A stretch of DNA of 64,000 bases from Oharaeibacter diazotrophicus (lineage in GTDB: Bacteria > Pseudomonadota > Alphaproteobacteria > Rhizobiales > Pleomorphomonadaceae), in NCBI RefSeq assembly GCF_004362745.1, contig NZ_SNXY01000006.1:682001-746000 (forward strand). The letters run 5' to 3'. This document shows, one piece after another, positions 36,450 through 45,989 of the stretch (position 1 is the first letter of the stretch; each line of letters opens with the position of its first letter). The position numbers and the translations under genes are program-made. Under the pieces are notes generated by a model, which saw only the letters and a program-made list of their open reading frames with translations, was not told where the DNA came from and ran no database searches.

Positions 36450-38561
36450 ATGCGTCCCGCCCTGCTCAACCCGTTGTTCCTGCCCGTGTCCGCGCTCGCC
36501 GGCGTCGGGCCGAAGCTCGCGCCGAAGCTGACGCGGCTGGTGCGGCCGGGGGCGGAGCCGGGGCGGGAGGGGGTGGTGGCGGACCTGTTGTTCCACCTGC
36601 CGACCCAGGTGATCGACCGCTCGCGCGAGGCCTCGGTGGCCGGGGCGCCGGAGGGGGCGATCGTGACGCTGCGGCTGACCGTCGACCGCCACCGCCCGAC
36701 GCCGGCGGGCGGCCGGGCGCCCTACCGCGTCATGGCCTTCGACGACACCGGCGAGATCGCCCTCTGCTTCTTCCACGCCGAGAAGGGCTGGCTCGAGAAG
36801 CTGCTGCCGGTGGGCGCCGAGCGGCTGGTGTCGGGGCGGGTGGAATGGTTCAACGGCGCGCCGCAGATGGTGCACCCGGATCACGTCGTGCCACCGGAGG
36901 AGGCAGTGAAGCTGCCGCGGATGGAGCCGGTCTATCCGCTCACCGAGGGCGTCTCGGGCAAGGTGCTGCGCAAGGCGGTCGACTCGGCGCTGGAGCGGCT
37001 GCCGGCGCTGCCGGAGTGGCAGGATCAGAGCGTGCTCGACGCGCGGCGCTGGGGTCCGTTCGCCGAGGCGATCGGTCGGGTGCACCGGCCGGAGAGCCCG
37101 GCGGATCTCGCCGACGACAGCCCCTTCCTCGCCCGCCTCGCCTACGACGAGCTGCTCGCCAACCAGCTCGCCCTCGGCCTCGTCCGCGCCTCGCTGCGCG
37201 TCGTCGCCGGCCGGGCGCGGGCGCCGGACGGCTCGATCCGGGCGCGACTGCGCGCCGCCCTGCCCTTCGCGCTCACCGGCTCGCAGGAGCGCGCGATCGC
37301 CGAGGTCGAGGCGGATCTCGTCAAGCCGCTTCGCATGGTGCGGCTGGTGCAGGGCGACGTCGGCTCCGGCAAGACCATGGTGGCGCTGTTCGCCGCCGCC
37401 GCGGCGATCGAGGCCGGCGGCCAGGCCGCCATCATGGCGCCGACCGAGCTGCTGGCGCGCCAGCACGCCCGCTCGATCGCGCCGCTGGCGGAGGCGGCGG
37501 GCCTCCGCCTCGCCGTCCTCACCGGCTCCGACCGCCAGAAGGTGCGGCGCGAGACACTGGCGGCGCTCGCCGCCGGCGAGGTCGACCTCGTCGTCGGCAC
37601 CCACGCGGTATTCCAGGCCGGGGTCGAGTTCCGCGACCTCGCGCTCGCGGTGGTCGACGAGCAGCACCGCTTCGGCGTCCACCAGCGCCTCGCGCTGTCG
37701 GCCAAGGGCAGCCGCACCGACCTCCTGGTGATGACCGCGACGCCGATCCCGCGCACGCTGCAGCTCAGCTATTTCGGCGACATGGACGTCTCGCGCCTGA
37801 CCGAGAAGCCGGCCGGGCGCAAGCCGATCGTCACCGTGGCGGTGCCGGCCGAGCGGATCGGCGAGGTGGTCGAGCGGATCGGCCGGCGGATCGCCGAGGA
37901 GGGCGCGCGGGCCTACTGGGTCTGCCCGCTGGTGGAGGAGAGCGAGGCGGTCGACCTCGCCGCCGCCGAGGAGCGCTTCGAGGATCTGCGCAAGTATTTC
38001 GGCGATCGCGTCGCCCTGGTCCACGGCCGCATGAAGGCCGCCGACAAGGACGCGGCGATGACGCGTTTCTCGTCCGGCGCGGCGTCGATCCTGGTGGCGA
38101 CCACGGTGATCGAGGTCGGCGTCGACGTGCCCGCCGCCACCATCATGGTGATCGAGCACGCGGAGCGCTTCGGCCTCGCCCAGCTGCACCAGCTGCGCGG
38201 ACGGGTCGGCCGCGGCGACGCGGCGTCGAGCTGCGTGCTGCTCTACAAGGGTCCGCTCGGCGAGACCGCCAAGGCCCGGCTCGCCATCCTGCGCGAGAGC
38301 GAGGACGGCTTCCGCATCGCCGAGGAGGACCTGCGCCTGCGCGGCGGCGGCGAACTGCTCGGCACCCGCCAGAGCGGCATGCCCGGCTTCCGCCTCGTCC
38401 GGCCGGAGATCCACGGCGCCCTCACCGAGATGGCCCGCGACGACGCCGCCCTGATCCTCGCCCGCGACCCCGAGCTGACCGGCCCGCGCGGCGAGGCGCT
38501 GCGCGTGCTGCTGCACTTGTTCGGGCGGGACGAGGCGGCGCGGCTGATCCGGGCGGGGTGA
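36450..38561 (+). CDS. recG: ATP-dependent DNA helicase RecG
   Basis: A 703-residue superfamily 2 helicase that remodels stalled replication forks and Holliday junctions. It has an N-terminal wedge (OB-fold) domain, Walker A GDVGSGKTMVA at about residue 302, VVDEQHRFGVHQR, TATPIPRTLQL and the C-terminal GRVGRGDA motif. Start, length and order are typical. The 166-base gap to the divergent repeat protein should contain both promoters. Confidence 0.97.
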   Translation: MRPALLNPLFLPVSALAGVGPKLAPKLTRLVRPGAEPGREGVVADLLFHLPTQVIDRSREASVAGAPEGAIVTLRLTVDRHRPTPAGGRAPYRVMAFDDTGEIALCFFHAEKGWLEKLLPVGAERLVSGRVEWFNGAPQMVHPDHVVPPEEAVKLPRMEPVYPLTEGVSGKVLRKAVDSALERLPALPEWQDQSVLDARRWGPFAEAIGRVHRPESPADLADDSPFLARLAYDELLANQLALGLVRASLRVVAGRARAPDGSIRARLRAALPFALTGSQERAIAEVEADLVKPLRMVRLVQGDVGSGKTMVALFAAAAAIEAGGQAAIMAPTELLARQHARSIAPLAEAAGLRLAVLTGSDRQKVRRETLAALAAGEVDLVVGTHAVFQAGVEFRDLALAVVDEQHRFGVHQRLALSAKGSRTDLLVMTATPIPRTLQLSYFGDMDVSRLTEKPAGRKPIVTVAVPAERIGEVVERIGRRIAEEGARAYWVCPLVEESEAVDLAAAEERFEDLRKYFGDRVALVHGRMKAADKDAAMTRFSSGAASILVATTVIEVGVDVPAATIMVIEHAERFGLAQLHQLRGRVGRGDAASSCVLLYKGPLGETAKARLAILRESEDGFRIAEEDLRLRGGGELLGTRQSGMPGFRLVRPEIHGALTEMARDDAALILARDPELTGPRGEALRVLLHLFGRDEAARLIRAG

Positions 38562-38601
38562 GCGCCTTCTCGGGCGAGGTGCGTTTCCCCCCAGCGTCGA
38601 G

Positions 38602-38731
38602 CCACCCCACCCCGGCGCTGCGCGCCGACCCTCCCCACGAGGGGGAGGGTAGAGCCATGGCCAGCGACGGTGGAACTCCTACCCTCCCCCTTGCGGGGAG
38701 GGTCGACGGCCGTAGGCCGGCGGGGTGGGGT
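38602..38731. repeat. BIME-like palindromic element, copy 1
   Basis: A 130-base imperfect palindrome. The outer arms are CCACCCCACCCCGGCG and its near complement CGGCGGGGTGGGG, and the inner arms are GACCCTCCCCACGAGGGGG and a nearly exact mirror. The centre is unrelated to copy 2. It shares the CCCTCCCC motif with the repeat between mfd and sdhE. Confidence 0.85.
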
Positions 38732-38803
38732 CGCCTCCGCCCGTGAGGCCGCTGTTTCCGGGTGCCCGACGTGGAGAGATCGACGACGTCGCGCCGGTCG
38801 AAG

Positions 38804-38933
38804 CCACCCCACCCCGGCGCTCCGCGCCGACCCTCCCCACGAGGGGGAGGGTAAAGCTGTGGCACGCGCTCGCCATTTTACTACCCTCCCCCTTGTGGGG
38901 AGGGTCGACGGCCGTAGGCCGGCGGGGTGGGGT
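38804..38933. repeat. BIME-like palindromic element, copy 2
   Basis: A second copy in the same orientation, 72 bases after copy 1, with the arms almost identical and the central loop different. This pattern, conserved arms with variable loops, suggests selection or spread of the hairpin arms. The 411-base stretch between recG and sdaA contains these two elements and no gene. Confidence 0.85.
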
Positions 38934-38972
38934 AGCGCCGACGTTCGAGTTGGCGGCGCTCTACGCCCCCCC

Positions 38973-40409
38973 TCAGCAGGCCGTCACGTTCACCGCCAGT
39001 CCGCCGAGGCTGGTCTCCTTGTACTTCGACTGCATGTCGAGACCGGTCTGGCGCATGGTCTCGATGACGGTGTCGAGCGAGACGATGTGCTCGCCGTCGC
39101 CGTTGAGGGCGAGCGAGGCGGCGTTGATGGCCTTGATGGCGCCGAAGGCGTTGCGCTCGATGCAGGGGATCTGGACGAGGCCGCCGACCGGGTCGCAGGT
39201 CATGCCGAGGTGGTGCTCGATGGCGATCTCGGCGGCGTTCTCGACCTGGGCGTTGGAGCCGCCGAGCGCGGCGGCGAGGCCCGCGGCGGCCATGGCGGCG
39301 GCCGAGCCGACCTCGCCCTGGCAGCCGACCTCGGCGCCGGAGATCGAGGCGTTGCGCTTGATCAGGCCGCCGATCGCGGTGGCGGCGAGGAAGAAACGGC
39401 GGATGCCGTCGCGGTCGGCGCCGGGGCAGAAGTCGCGGTAGTAGCGCAGCACCGCCGGCACGACGCCGGCCGCGCCGTTGGTGGGCGCGGTGACGACGCG
39501 GCCGCCGGCGGCGTTCTCCTCGTTGACCGCGATGGCGAAGCAGGAGACGTAGTCCATCACCTGATGCGGGGCGCGGTCGTTCTTCAGGCGCTTCTCCTCG
39601 ATGCGCTCGAAGATCCGCTTGGCGCGGCGCTTGACCCTGAGCCCGCCGTCGAGTTCGCCGTCGAGCGTCAGGCCGCGGTCGATGCAGGCGAACATGGTGT
39701 CGGCGATCGTGTCGACGTCGGCGATCACCGCCGCGCGCGGGCGCTGCGCCGCCTCGTTGGCGAGCGTCAGCTCGGCCACCGACAGCCCGGCGGCGTCGGC
39801 CATGGCGAGCAGCTCGACGCCGCTGCGATAGGGGAACGGCACCGGCACCTTGGCGCCCTGCCCGCCGTCGTCGCCATCGCGCACCACGAAGCCGCCGCCG
39901 ACCGAGAACCAGACCTCCTCGGCGAGGAGATCGCCGGCCGCGTCGTAGGCCGAGAAGCGCATGGCGTTGGGGTGGCGCTCGTAGGTGCGCTCGAGGTCGA
40001 ACACCACGTCGCGGTCGGGATCGAAGGCGATCGTGCCGCCGCCGGCGCGCGCCAGCACCCGTTCGGCGCGGATGCGCGCCAGAACGGCCTCGGCGTGGTC
40101 GGGGTCGAGGCTGTCGGGGCGCAGGCCCGCGAGGCCGAGGATCATGGCCTTGTCGGTGGCGTGGCCCTTGCCGGTCCAGGCCAGCGAGCCGAAGGCGGTC
40201 GCGGTCAGGCGGTCGACCCGGGCCGAGGCGTCGGCGCCGAGACCGGAGACGAAGGAGAAGGCGGCGCGCATCGGGCCGATCGTGTGCGACGACGACGGGC
40301 CGATGCCGATCTTGAACAGGTCGCCGAACGCGACCGGAACCTCGCCGGCATGCAGCGGCGACAGGCGGTCCTCGTCGAGGTTGGCGGCGGGGGACGTGTG
40401 GGCGACCAT
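38973..40409 (-). CDS. sdaA: L-serine ammonia-lyase, iron-sulfur type
   Basis: A 478-residue one-chain L-serine dehydratase that converts serine to pyruvate and ammonia. The beta domain shows [13 protein letters not shown] and the alpha domain [13 protein letters not shown], with the cluster cysteines visible in [17 protein letters not shown] and MTCDPVGG. The frame is open far upstream; the ATG at 40409 fits the family. A tandem glycine riboswitch lies in its 5' leader, so expression probably responds to glycine, which is converted to serine by serine hydroxymethyltransferase. Confidence 0.96.
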   Translation of the reverse strand: MVAHTSPAANLDEDRLSPLHAGEVPVAFGDLFKIGIGPSSSHTIGPMRAAFSFVSGLGADASARVDRLTATAFGSLAWTGKGHATDKAMILGLAGLRPDSLDPDHAEAVLARIRAERVLARAGGGTIAFDPDRDVVFDLERTYERHPNAMRFSAYDAAGDLLAEEVWFSVGGGFVVRDGDDGGQGAKVPVPFPYRSGVELLAMADAAGLSVAELTLANEAAQRPRAAVIADVDTIADTMFACIDRGLTLDGELDGGLRVKRRAKRIFERIEEKRLKNDRAPHQVMDYVSCFAIAVNEENAAGGRVVTAPTNGAAGVVPAVLRYYRDFCPGADRDGIRRFFLAATAIGGLIKRNASISGAEVGCQGEVGSAAAMAAAGLAAALGGSNAQVENAAEIAIEHHLGMTCDPVGGLVQIPCIERNAFGAIKAINAASLALNGDGEHIVSLDTVIETMRQTGLDMQSKYKETSLGGLAVNVTAC

Positions 40410-40510
40410 GATGGGAAGGGCTCCGCGGCGCATCTCTCTGCCGGGGTCCGAGCCGGTGGCCGGACCGCTGGCATTGCCGGGATCCGCCCCGGCGTCGGCT
40501 TCGTCGCGCC

Positions 40511-40672
40511 CCATCTGTCCTCGTCGCCTGAGAGCGTTATCCCGTCGGCGGGAGACCGGGGACCGGTCTCCACTCTCCAGATGTCCTCCGCCCCGCGCGG
40601 TCCTTCTGCCTGACGAGTTTCCGGGGCGGTTGCTCCGTCGGCGCCCGGAGATCCGGGTCTCTCCCGCGCGGG
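40511..40672 (-). promoter_or_regulatory. Tandem glycine riboswitch upstream of sdaA
   Basis: Read on the minus strand, the leader holds two glycine aptamers in series. The first shows GGGAGAG, GCGCCGACGGAGCAA, CCGGAAACT and CAGGCAGAAGGACC. The second shows GGAGAG, CGCCGACGGGATAA, CGCTCTCAGGC and GAGGACAG. The 101 bases from the second aptamer to the sdaA start include a GGTCCG/CGGACC hairpin (40453-40474) that could be the expression platform. The match to the conserved gcvT-type elements is strong; the gene it controls is unusual, since the glycine cleavage genes are the commonest target. Confidence 0.9.
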
Positions 40673-40777
40673 AGGGCCGGTGCACCGGCCGATGTCGGGG
40701 ATTATGCGGACACTCGCCCCCGATCCGCAAGGCCGGACAGGGCGAAGTCGTTGTCGGTTCGCGACATCCCGCCACGA

Positions 40778-40807
40778 TGATCCGACCGGGGCCGGGGCCC
40801 GTAGAGA
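40778..40807 (+). promoter_or_regulatory. Possible ECF sigma (RpoE/ChrR-type) promoter of the photolyase gene
   Basis: TGATCC at 40778-40783 is followed after 18 bases by TAGAGA at 40802-40807. This fits my recollection of the Rhodobacter sphaeroides sigma-E consensus, TGATCC-N18-TAA/G. It ends 43 bases before the photolyase ATG. Genes of this type (photolyase, FAD oxidoreductase, DUF1365, Cfa-like) belong to that regulon. No rpoE or chrR gene is in the window. Confidence 0.45.
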
Positions 40808-40850
40808 CTTCACCTGTAACGGTTCCCCGGGCGTCGCCCCCACGGTGTTC

Positions 40851-42308
40851 ATGAACGCGAGACCTTCCGACGTCACCGGACCCGCCCTCGTCTGGCTGCG
40901 CGACGACCTGCGCCTCGCCGACAATCCGGCGCTCGCCGCCGCGGCCGCCGGCGGACGGCCGGTGACCGTCGCCTACGTGCTCGACGACGCACCGGCACGC
41001 CGGCCGCTCGGCGGGGCCTGCCGCTGGTGGCTGCACCGGTCGCTCACCGCGCTCGCCGCCGATCTCGCCACCCGCGGCGTGCCTCTGGTGATCCGCCGCG
41101 GCGATCCGGCCGAAGTGGTGCCCGCTCTCGCCGCCGAGACCGGCGCCGCGCTGGTGACCTGGAACCGGCGCTACGAGATAGCCGCCCGCGAACTCGACGC
41201 GACCGTCAAGGCCGAACTGATCGGCCGCGGCGTCCGCGCGGAGAGCCACAACGGCCACCTGCTCGCCGAACCATGGACGGTGCGCACCAAGGCCGGCGAG
41301 TGGTTCCGGGTTTTCACGCCGTTCTGGAAGGCGACGCGCCTCCTGGTCGACGACGCACCCGGCCCGATCCCGGTGCCGGAGCGGATCGTCGCCGCGCCCG
41401 ACGTGCCGTCGTTGGCGATCGCCGACCTCGGCCTCGCGCCACGTGCGCCCGACTGGTCCGGCGGCCTCGCCGCGACCTGGACGCCCGGCGAGGCCGGCGC
41501 GCGCGCTCGGCTGGCGGCCTTCCTCGACGGCCGCCTCGTCCGCTACGCCGCCGCGCGCGACTTCCCCGACGCGTCCGCGACGTCGGAGCTGTCGCCGCAC
41601 CTGCGCTTCGGCGAGATCTCGATCCGCACCGTCTACGAGGCGAGCCGCCACCACGCGGCGGCGACCGGGATCGCGGAGCGGACGCTGGCGAAGTTCCAGG
41701 CCGAACTCGGCTGGCGAGAATTCTCCTATCACCTGCTCTACCACTTCCCCGACCTGCCGCGCCGCAACTTCCAGCCGCGCTTCGACGGCTTCCCGTGGCG
41801 CGAGCCGGATCCGAGCGCGATCGCGGCGTGGCGCCACGGCGAGACCGGCTATCCGGTGGTCGACGCCGGGATGCGCCAGCTGTGGACCACCGGCACCATG
41901 CACAACCGGGTGCGGATGATCGTGGCGTCCTTCCTGGTCAAGCACCTGCTTGTGGACTGGCGGATCGGGGAGGACTGGTTCTGGGACACGCTCTGCGACG
42001 CCGACCCCGCCAACAACGCCGCGGGGTGGCAGTGGGTGGCAGGCTCCGGTGCCGACGCGGCTCCGTATTTCCGCGTCTTCAACCCGGTGCTGCAGGGCGA
42101 GAAATTCGACCCCGACGGCCGCTACGTCCGCCGCTTCGTGCCCGAGCTCGCCGACCTGCCGTCCGCGGTCGTGCACCGGCCCTGGCAGTGCGACGGCGTG
42201 AAACCCGGCGGCCGCGGCCGGCGTAGCTACCCGGCGCCGATCGTCGACCACGCGGCGGCGCGCGAACGGGCGCTCGGTGCCTTCTCGTCGCTGAAGGCCG
42301 GCGCCTGA
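40851..42308 (+). CDS. phrB: Deoxyribodipyrimidine photolyase
   Basis: A 485-residue cryptochrome/photolyase family protein that repairs cyclobutane pyrimidine dimers using light. The N-terminal alpha/beta antenna domain begins with LVWLRDDLRLADNPAL. The C-terminal FAD domain contains WREFSYHLLYHFP, GMRQLWTTGTMHNRVRM and WQWVAGSGADAAPYFRVFN. It begins a co-directional run with the FAD oxidoreductase, DUF1365 and methyltransferase genes, the set seen in singlet-oxygen responses. A GTG two codons upstream is an alternative start. Confidence 0.95.
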   Translation: MNARPSDVTGPALVWLRDDLRLADNPALAAAAAGGRPVTVAYVLDDAPARRPLGGACRWWLHRSLTALAADLATRGVPLVIRRGDPAEVVPALAAETGAALVTWNRRYEIAARELDATVKAELIGRGVRAESHNGHLLAEPWTVRTKAGEWFRVFTPFWKATRLLVDDAPGPIPVPERIVAAPDVPSLAIADLGLAPRAPDWSGGLAATWTPGEAGARARLAAFLDGRLVRYAAARDFPDASATSELSPHLRFGEISIRTVYEASRHHAAATGIAERTLAKFQAELGWREFSYHLLYHFPDLPRRNFQPRFDGFPWREPDPSAIAAWRHGETGYPVVDAGMRQLWTTGTMHNRVRMIVASFLVKHLLVDWRIGEDWFWDTLCDADPANNAAGWQWVAGSGADAAPYFRVFNPVLQGEKFDPDGRYVRRFVPELADLPSAVVHRPWQCDGVKPGGRGRRSYPAPIVDHAAARERALGAFSSLKAGA

Positions 42309-42340
42309 ACGCTTAATTGGATTTCGCGAGGAATAACGAC

Positions 42341-43648
42341 ATGCGGATCGCCGTCATCGGCTCTGGCATCTCCGGCAACGCCGCAGCCTGGGCGCTGTCC
42401 GCCCGCCACGACGTGGTGCTCTACGAGAAAGCGCCGCGCGCCGGCGGACATTCGGCCACCGTCGACGTCGACTACGACGGTACCGTGGTTCCGGTCGACA
42501 CAGGCTTCATCGTCTACAACGAGCTGAACTACCCCAACCTCGTGGCGTTGTTCCGCCACCTGGACGTCCCGACCGAGGCGAGCGACATGTCCTTCGCGGT
42601 GTCGGTCGGCGACGGCGGGCTCGAGTGGGCGGGCACCTCGCTGGCGAGCGTGTTCGCCCAGCCGGTCAACCTGTTCCGGCCGCGCTTCCTCGGCATGATC
42701 CGCGACATCCTGCGCTTCAACCGCGAATGCACCCTCGACCACGACGCCGGCCGACTCGACGGTCTCACCCTCGGTGCCTATCTCGAGCGCAAGGGTTTCG
42801 GCCGCGGCTTCCGCGACGACTACCTGGTGCCGATGGGCGCGGCGATCTGGTCGACGCCGGACGCCGAGATCCTGGAGTTCCCCGCCTCGAACTTCGTCCG
42901 CTTCTTCCGCAACCACCGCCTCGTCGACCGCGAGCGGCCGATCTGGCGCACCGTCTCGCGCGGCAGCCGCGAATACGTGGACCGGCTGCTCGCGCCCCTG
43001 AAGGCGCTCGGCAAGGTCCGCCTCGCGAGCCCGGTGGTGGCGGTGACGCGCGGGCGCACCCACGTCGAGGTCCGCACCGCCGACGGCGAGACCGACCGCT
43101 TCGACGAGGTCGTGTTCGCCGCCCACGCCGACCAGACCCTCGCCATGCTCGCCGACGCCTCGGCCGACGAGCGCGCCGTGCTCGGCGCTGTGCGCTACCT
43201 GCCGAACCGCGTCGTGCTCCACCGCGACACGGCGCTGATGCCGAAGCGGCGCAGCGTGTGGTCGTCGTGGAACTACCTGCGCGGCGAGCGCGACGACGGC
43301 CGCGCCCCGGTGTCGGTGACCTACTGGATGAACCGGCTGCAGAACATCGACCCGGCCCGGCCGCTGTTCGTCACCCTCAATCCCGTGCGCGAGCCCGACC
43401 CGGCGCTGGTGTTCGGCGAATGGAGCTACGACCACCCGCAGTTCGACGCCGCCGCCATCGCCGCCCAGCGCCGGCTGCCGGCGATCCAGGGCCGCCGGCG
43501 CAGCTGGTTCTGCGGCGCCTGGACCGGCTACGGCTTCCACGAGGACGGGCTCGTCTCGGGTCTCGCGGTCGCCGAGTCGCTCGGCGGCGCGATCCCCTGG
43601 CGGCCGCACACGCTCGCCGCGGCGCGCGTCGCGGAGGCGGCCGAATGA
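42341..43648 (+). CDS. FAD-dependent oxidoreductase (COG2907 type)
   Basis: A 435-residue flavoprotein of the amine-oxidase/NAD(P)-binding class, with the N-terminal dinucleotide motif VIGSGISGNAAAWAL and a C-terminal FAD-contact region FCGAWTGYGFHEDGL. The ATG at 42341 has a GAGGA ribosome site eight bases upstream. It overlaps the DUF1365 start (ATGA). In Rhodobacter-type gene sets relatives are induced by singlet oxygen together with a cyclopropane-synthase-like enzyme; a role in oxidising or modifying membrane fatty acids is suggested by context, not shown. Confidence 0.88.
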   Translation: MRIAVIGSGISGNAAAWALSARHDVVLYEKAPRAGGHSATVDVDYDGTVVPVDTGFIVYNELNYPNLVALFRHLDVPTEASDMSFAVSVGDGGLEWAGTSLASVFAQPVNLFRPRFLGMIRDILRFNRECTLDHDAGRLDGLTLGAYLERKGFGRGFRDDYLVPMGAAIWSTPDAEILEFPASNFVRFFRNHRLVDRERPIWRTVSRGSREYVDRLLAPLKALGKVRLASPVVAVTRGRTHVEVRTADGETDRFDEVVFAAHADQTLAMLADASADERAVLGAVRYLPNRVVLHRDTALMPKRRSVWSSWNYLRGERDDGRAPVSVTYWMNRLQNIDPARPLFVTLNPVREPDPALVFGEWSYDHPQFDAAAIAAQRRLPAIQGRRRSWFCGAWTGYGFHEDGLVSGLAVAESLGGAIPWRPHTLAAARVAEAAE

Positions 43649-44469
43649 GCGTGCGGATCCCGACCACGGTCGCCGCCAACGGCGCGCCGCCGGCGACGGC
43701 CGTCACGCTCTACGAGGGCAGCGTGATGCACCAGCGGCTGAAGCCGCTCGCCCACCGCTTCACCTACCGGATCGCCAGCCTGCTGGTCGATCTCGACCGC
43801 CTCGCCGAGGCGGACGCGGCGAGCCGGCTGTTCTCCGTCGGCCGCTTCAACCTCTACGGCTTCGACCCGCGCGACCACGGGCCCCGCGACGGCGGCGACG
43901 TGCGCACCCACGTCGACGGCCTGCTCGCCGAGGCAGGTCTGGCGCGGCCGGCGCGGGTGCTGCTGCTCTGCCAGCCGCGCGTCCTCGGCTTCGTGTTCGA
44001 CCCGCTGTCGGTCTATTTCGCCTACGACGACGCGGGCGCGCTGACGGCCCTGGTCTACGAGGTGCGCAACACCTTCGGCGAGCACCATTGCTACGTCGCG
44101 CCTGTCGCCGCCGGCGAATCCGACGCGGCCGGGGTGCGGCAGTCGCGCCGCAAGCGCTTCTTCGTCTCGCCGTTCATGGACATGGAACAGCGCTACGACT
44201 TCCGCGTCCTGCCGCCCGGCGAGGGCCTCAGGGTGCGCATCCTCGAGTGCGACCGCGACGGCCCGACGCTCGCCGCCACCTTCGCCGGACGGGCCGTGCC
44301 GCTCTCTTCAGCGGCGCTGGTCCGGCTGTTCGCCGCGATGCCGTTCCACACCCTGAAGGTCGTCGCCGGCATCCATTGGGAGGCGGCGCGATTGTGGCTC
44401 AAGGGCGCGCCGCTGTTCCGCCGCGGCCCCCGTCCGCTGCCGGCCAGCTACGGCGACGCCGCGCCCTGA
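43645..44469 (+). CDS. DUF1365 family protein
   Basis: A 274-residue member of the DUF1365 family, with the conserved YEGSVMHQRLKPLAHRF start, FDPLSVYFAYD, EVRNTFGEHHCY and SPFMDMEQRYDFRV motifs. No enzymatic activity has been established to my knowledge. It is almost always next to the FAD oxidoreductase and a Cfa-like methyltransferase, as here, which implies a common lipid-modifying task. The start is coupled to the previous gene by a 4-base overlap. Confidence 0.9.
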   Translation: MSVRIPTTVAANGAPPATAVTLYEGSVMHQRLKPLAHRFTYRIASLLVDLDRLAEADAASRLFSVGRFNLYGFDPRDHGPRDGGDVRTHVDGLLAEAGLARPARVLLLCQPRVLGFVFDPLSVYFAYDDAGALTALVYEVRNTFGEHHCYVAPVAAGESDAAGVRQSRRKRFFVSPFMDMEQRYDFRVLPPGEGLRVRILECDRDGPTLAATFAGRAVPLSSAALVRLFAAMPFHTLKVVAGIHWEAARLWLKGAPLFRRGPRPLPASYGDAAP

Positions 44470-44615
44470 ACGGGGCCCGGACGCGACCGGCGGACTGGAC
44501 AAAGCGGAAAGTTGCCGCAAAACTGACGCACCGACGACGAAATGCAGGCGCCGCAGGGACTTGTTCCGGATGTGAACGGTCCCCGAGGGGCGCTCGTGTG
44601 GGGGATTGTCCGGCG

Positions 44616-45848
44616 ATGACGACGCTTACGCACCCGATCGTTCTCCATCCCGACACGCGCCATCTGCTGCGCGGATTGCCGGGCATGGTGCGCCGGGCCC
44701 TCGATCTGGTGGCTTCGCTGCGCTACGGCACGCTCGACGTGACACTGCCCGACGGCCGCGTCGTGCGCATCCCCGGCAAGGAGCCGGGGCCGCACGGCCA
44801 ATTGGTGATGCACGACCACCGCTTCGTGCGCCGCGTCCTCGCCGCCGGCGACCTCGGCGTCGCCGAGAGCTTCATCGCCGGCGAGTGGTCGAGCCCGGAC
44901 GTGACCAGCTTCATCGAGCTGTTCTGCGTCAACCACGAGGTGCTCACCAAGAAGGTCACCGGCAGCGCGCTGGTGCGCAACCTCCTGCGCCTGCGCCACT
45001 GGATGAACGAGAACACCCGGCGCAAGGCGCGCCGCAACATCGCCGCCCACTACGACCTCGGCAACGCCTTCTACGCCGAGTGGCTCGATGCGACGATGAC
45101 CTATTCCTCGGCGCTGTTCGCGCCCGACGAGACGGATCTCGAAGCCGGCCAGACACGCAAGTACCGCCACCTCGCCGAGACCACCGGCATGCGCGCCGGC
45201 GACCGGGTGCTGGAGATCGGCTGCGGCTGGGGTGGCTTCGCCGAGTTCGCCGCCCGCGAGGTCGACTGCCGCGTCACCGGACTCACCATCAGCCGCGAGC
45301 AGTTCGACTTCACCCGCAAGCGCATCTTCGAGGCCGGCCTTGCCGAGAAGGTCGAGATCAAGCTGCAGGACTACCGCGACGAAACGGGCCTCTACGACCG
45401 CATCGCGTCGATCGAGATGTTCGAGGCGGTCGGCGAGAAATACTGGCCGGTGTATTTCCGCACCCTGCGCGACCGGCTGAAGCCGGGCGGTGCCGCCGGC
45501 GTCCAGGTCATCACCATCCAGGACCGGCTGTTCCCGACCTACAAGGCGACGCCGGACTTCATCCAGCGCTACGTCTTCCCCGGCGGCATGCTGCCCTGTC
45601 CGTCCGCGCTCGACCGCGTCAGCGCCGCCGAGGGCCTGCGCCGGGTCGACCAGACCATCTTCGGGCGCGACTACGCCCTCACCCTGGCGCTCTGGCGCGA
45701 GCGCTTCCGGGCCGCGTGGCCGCGTCTGCAGCCGATGGGCTTCGACGAGCGCTTCAAGCGGCTCTGGGAATACTACCTGCACTATTGCGAGGCCGGTTTC
45801 CGCGCCGGCAACATCGACGTCCGGCAGGTCGTCTACGCGCGGGACTGA
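44616..45848 (+). CDS. Cyclopropane-fatty-acid-synthase-like methyltransferase
   Basis: A 410-residue SAM-dependent methyltransferase of the Cfa family, acting on unsaturated acyl chains of phospholipids. The SAM-binding motif LEIGCGWGGFAEFA is near residue 203, and the catalytic-region elements NIAAHYDLGN, MTYSSALF and IEMFEAVGEKYW are present. Members of this set in Rhodobacter take part in making modified (including furan) fatty acids under singlet-oxygen stress, so plain cyclopropanation is not certain. The ATG at 44616 was chosen over upstream in-frame starts by family length. Confidence 0.9.
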   Translation: MTTLTHPIVLHPDTRHLLRGLPGMVRRALDLVASLRYGTLDVTLPDGRVVRIPGKEPGPHGQLVMHDHRFVRRVLAAGDLGVAESFIAGEWSSPDVTSFIELFCVNHEVLTKKVTGSALVRNLLRLRHWMNENTRRKARRNIAAHYDLGNAFYAEWLDATMTYSSALFAPDETDLEAGQTRKYRHLAETTGMRAGDRVLEIGCGWGGFAEFAAREVDCRVTGLTISREQFDFTRKRIFEAGLAEKVEIKLQDYRDETGLYDRIASIEMFEAVGEKYWPVYFRTLRDRLKPGGAAGVQVITIQDRLFPTYKATPDFIQRYVFPGGMLPCPSALDRVSAAEGLRRVDQTIFGRDYALTLALWRERFRAAWPRLQPMGFDERFKRLWEYYLHYCEAGFRAGNIDVRQVVYARD

Positions 45849-45989
45849 GCGCTGGACGCGCGACGCCCCCGGCGCCCCGCGCCGGCCCCGGCGGTGCTCC
45901 CGAGCGGAAAAGGCGCCGCGCGCAGGTGACGGGGTGTTTGCGCGTTCCGGTTCGGCGGGTATCGATCACCCGTCCACGCCGAATCGAGC

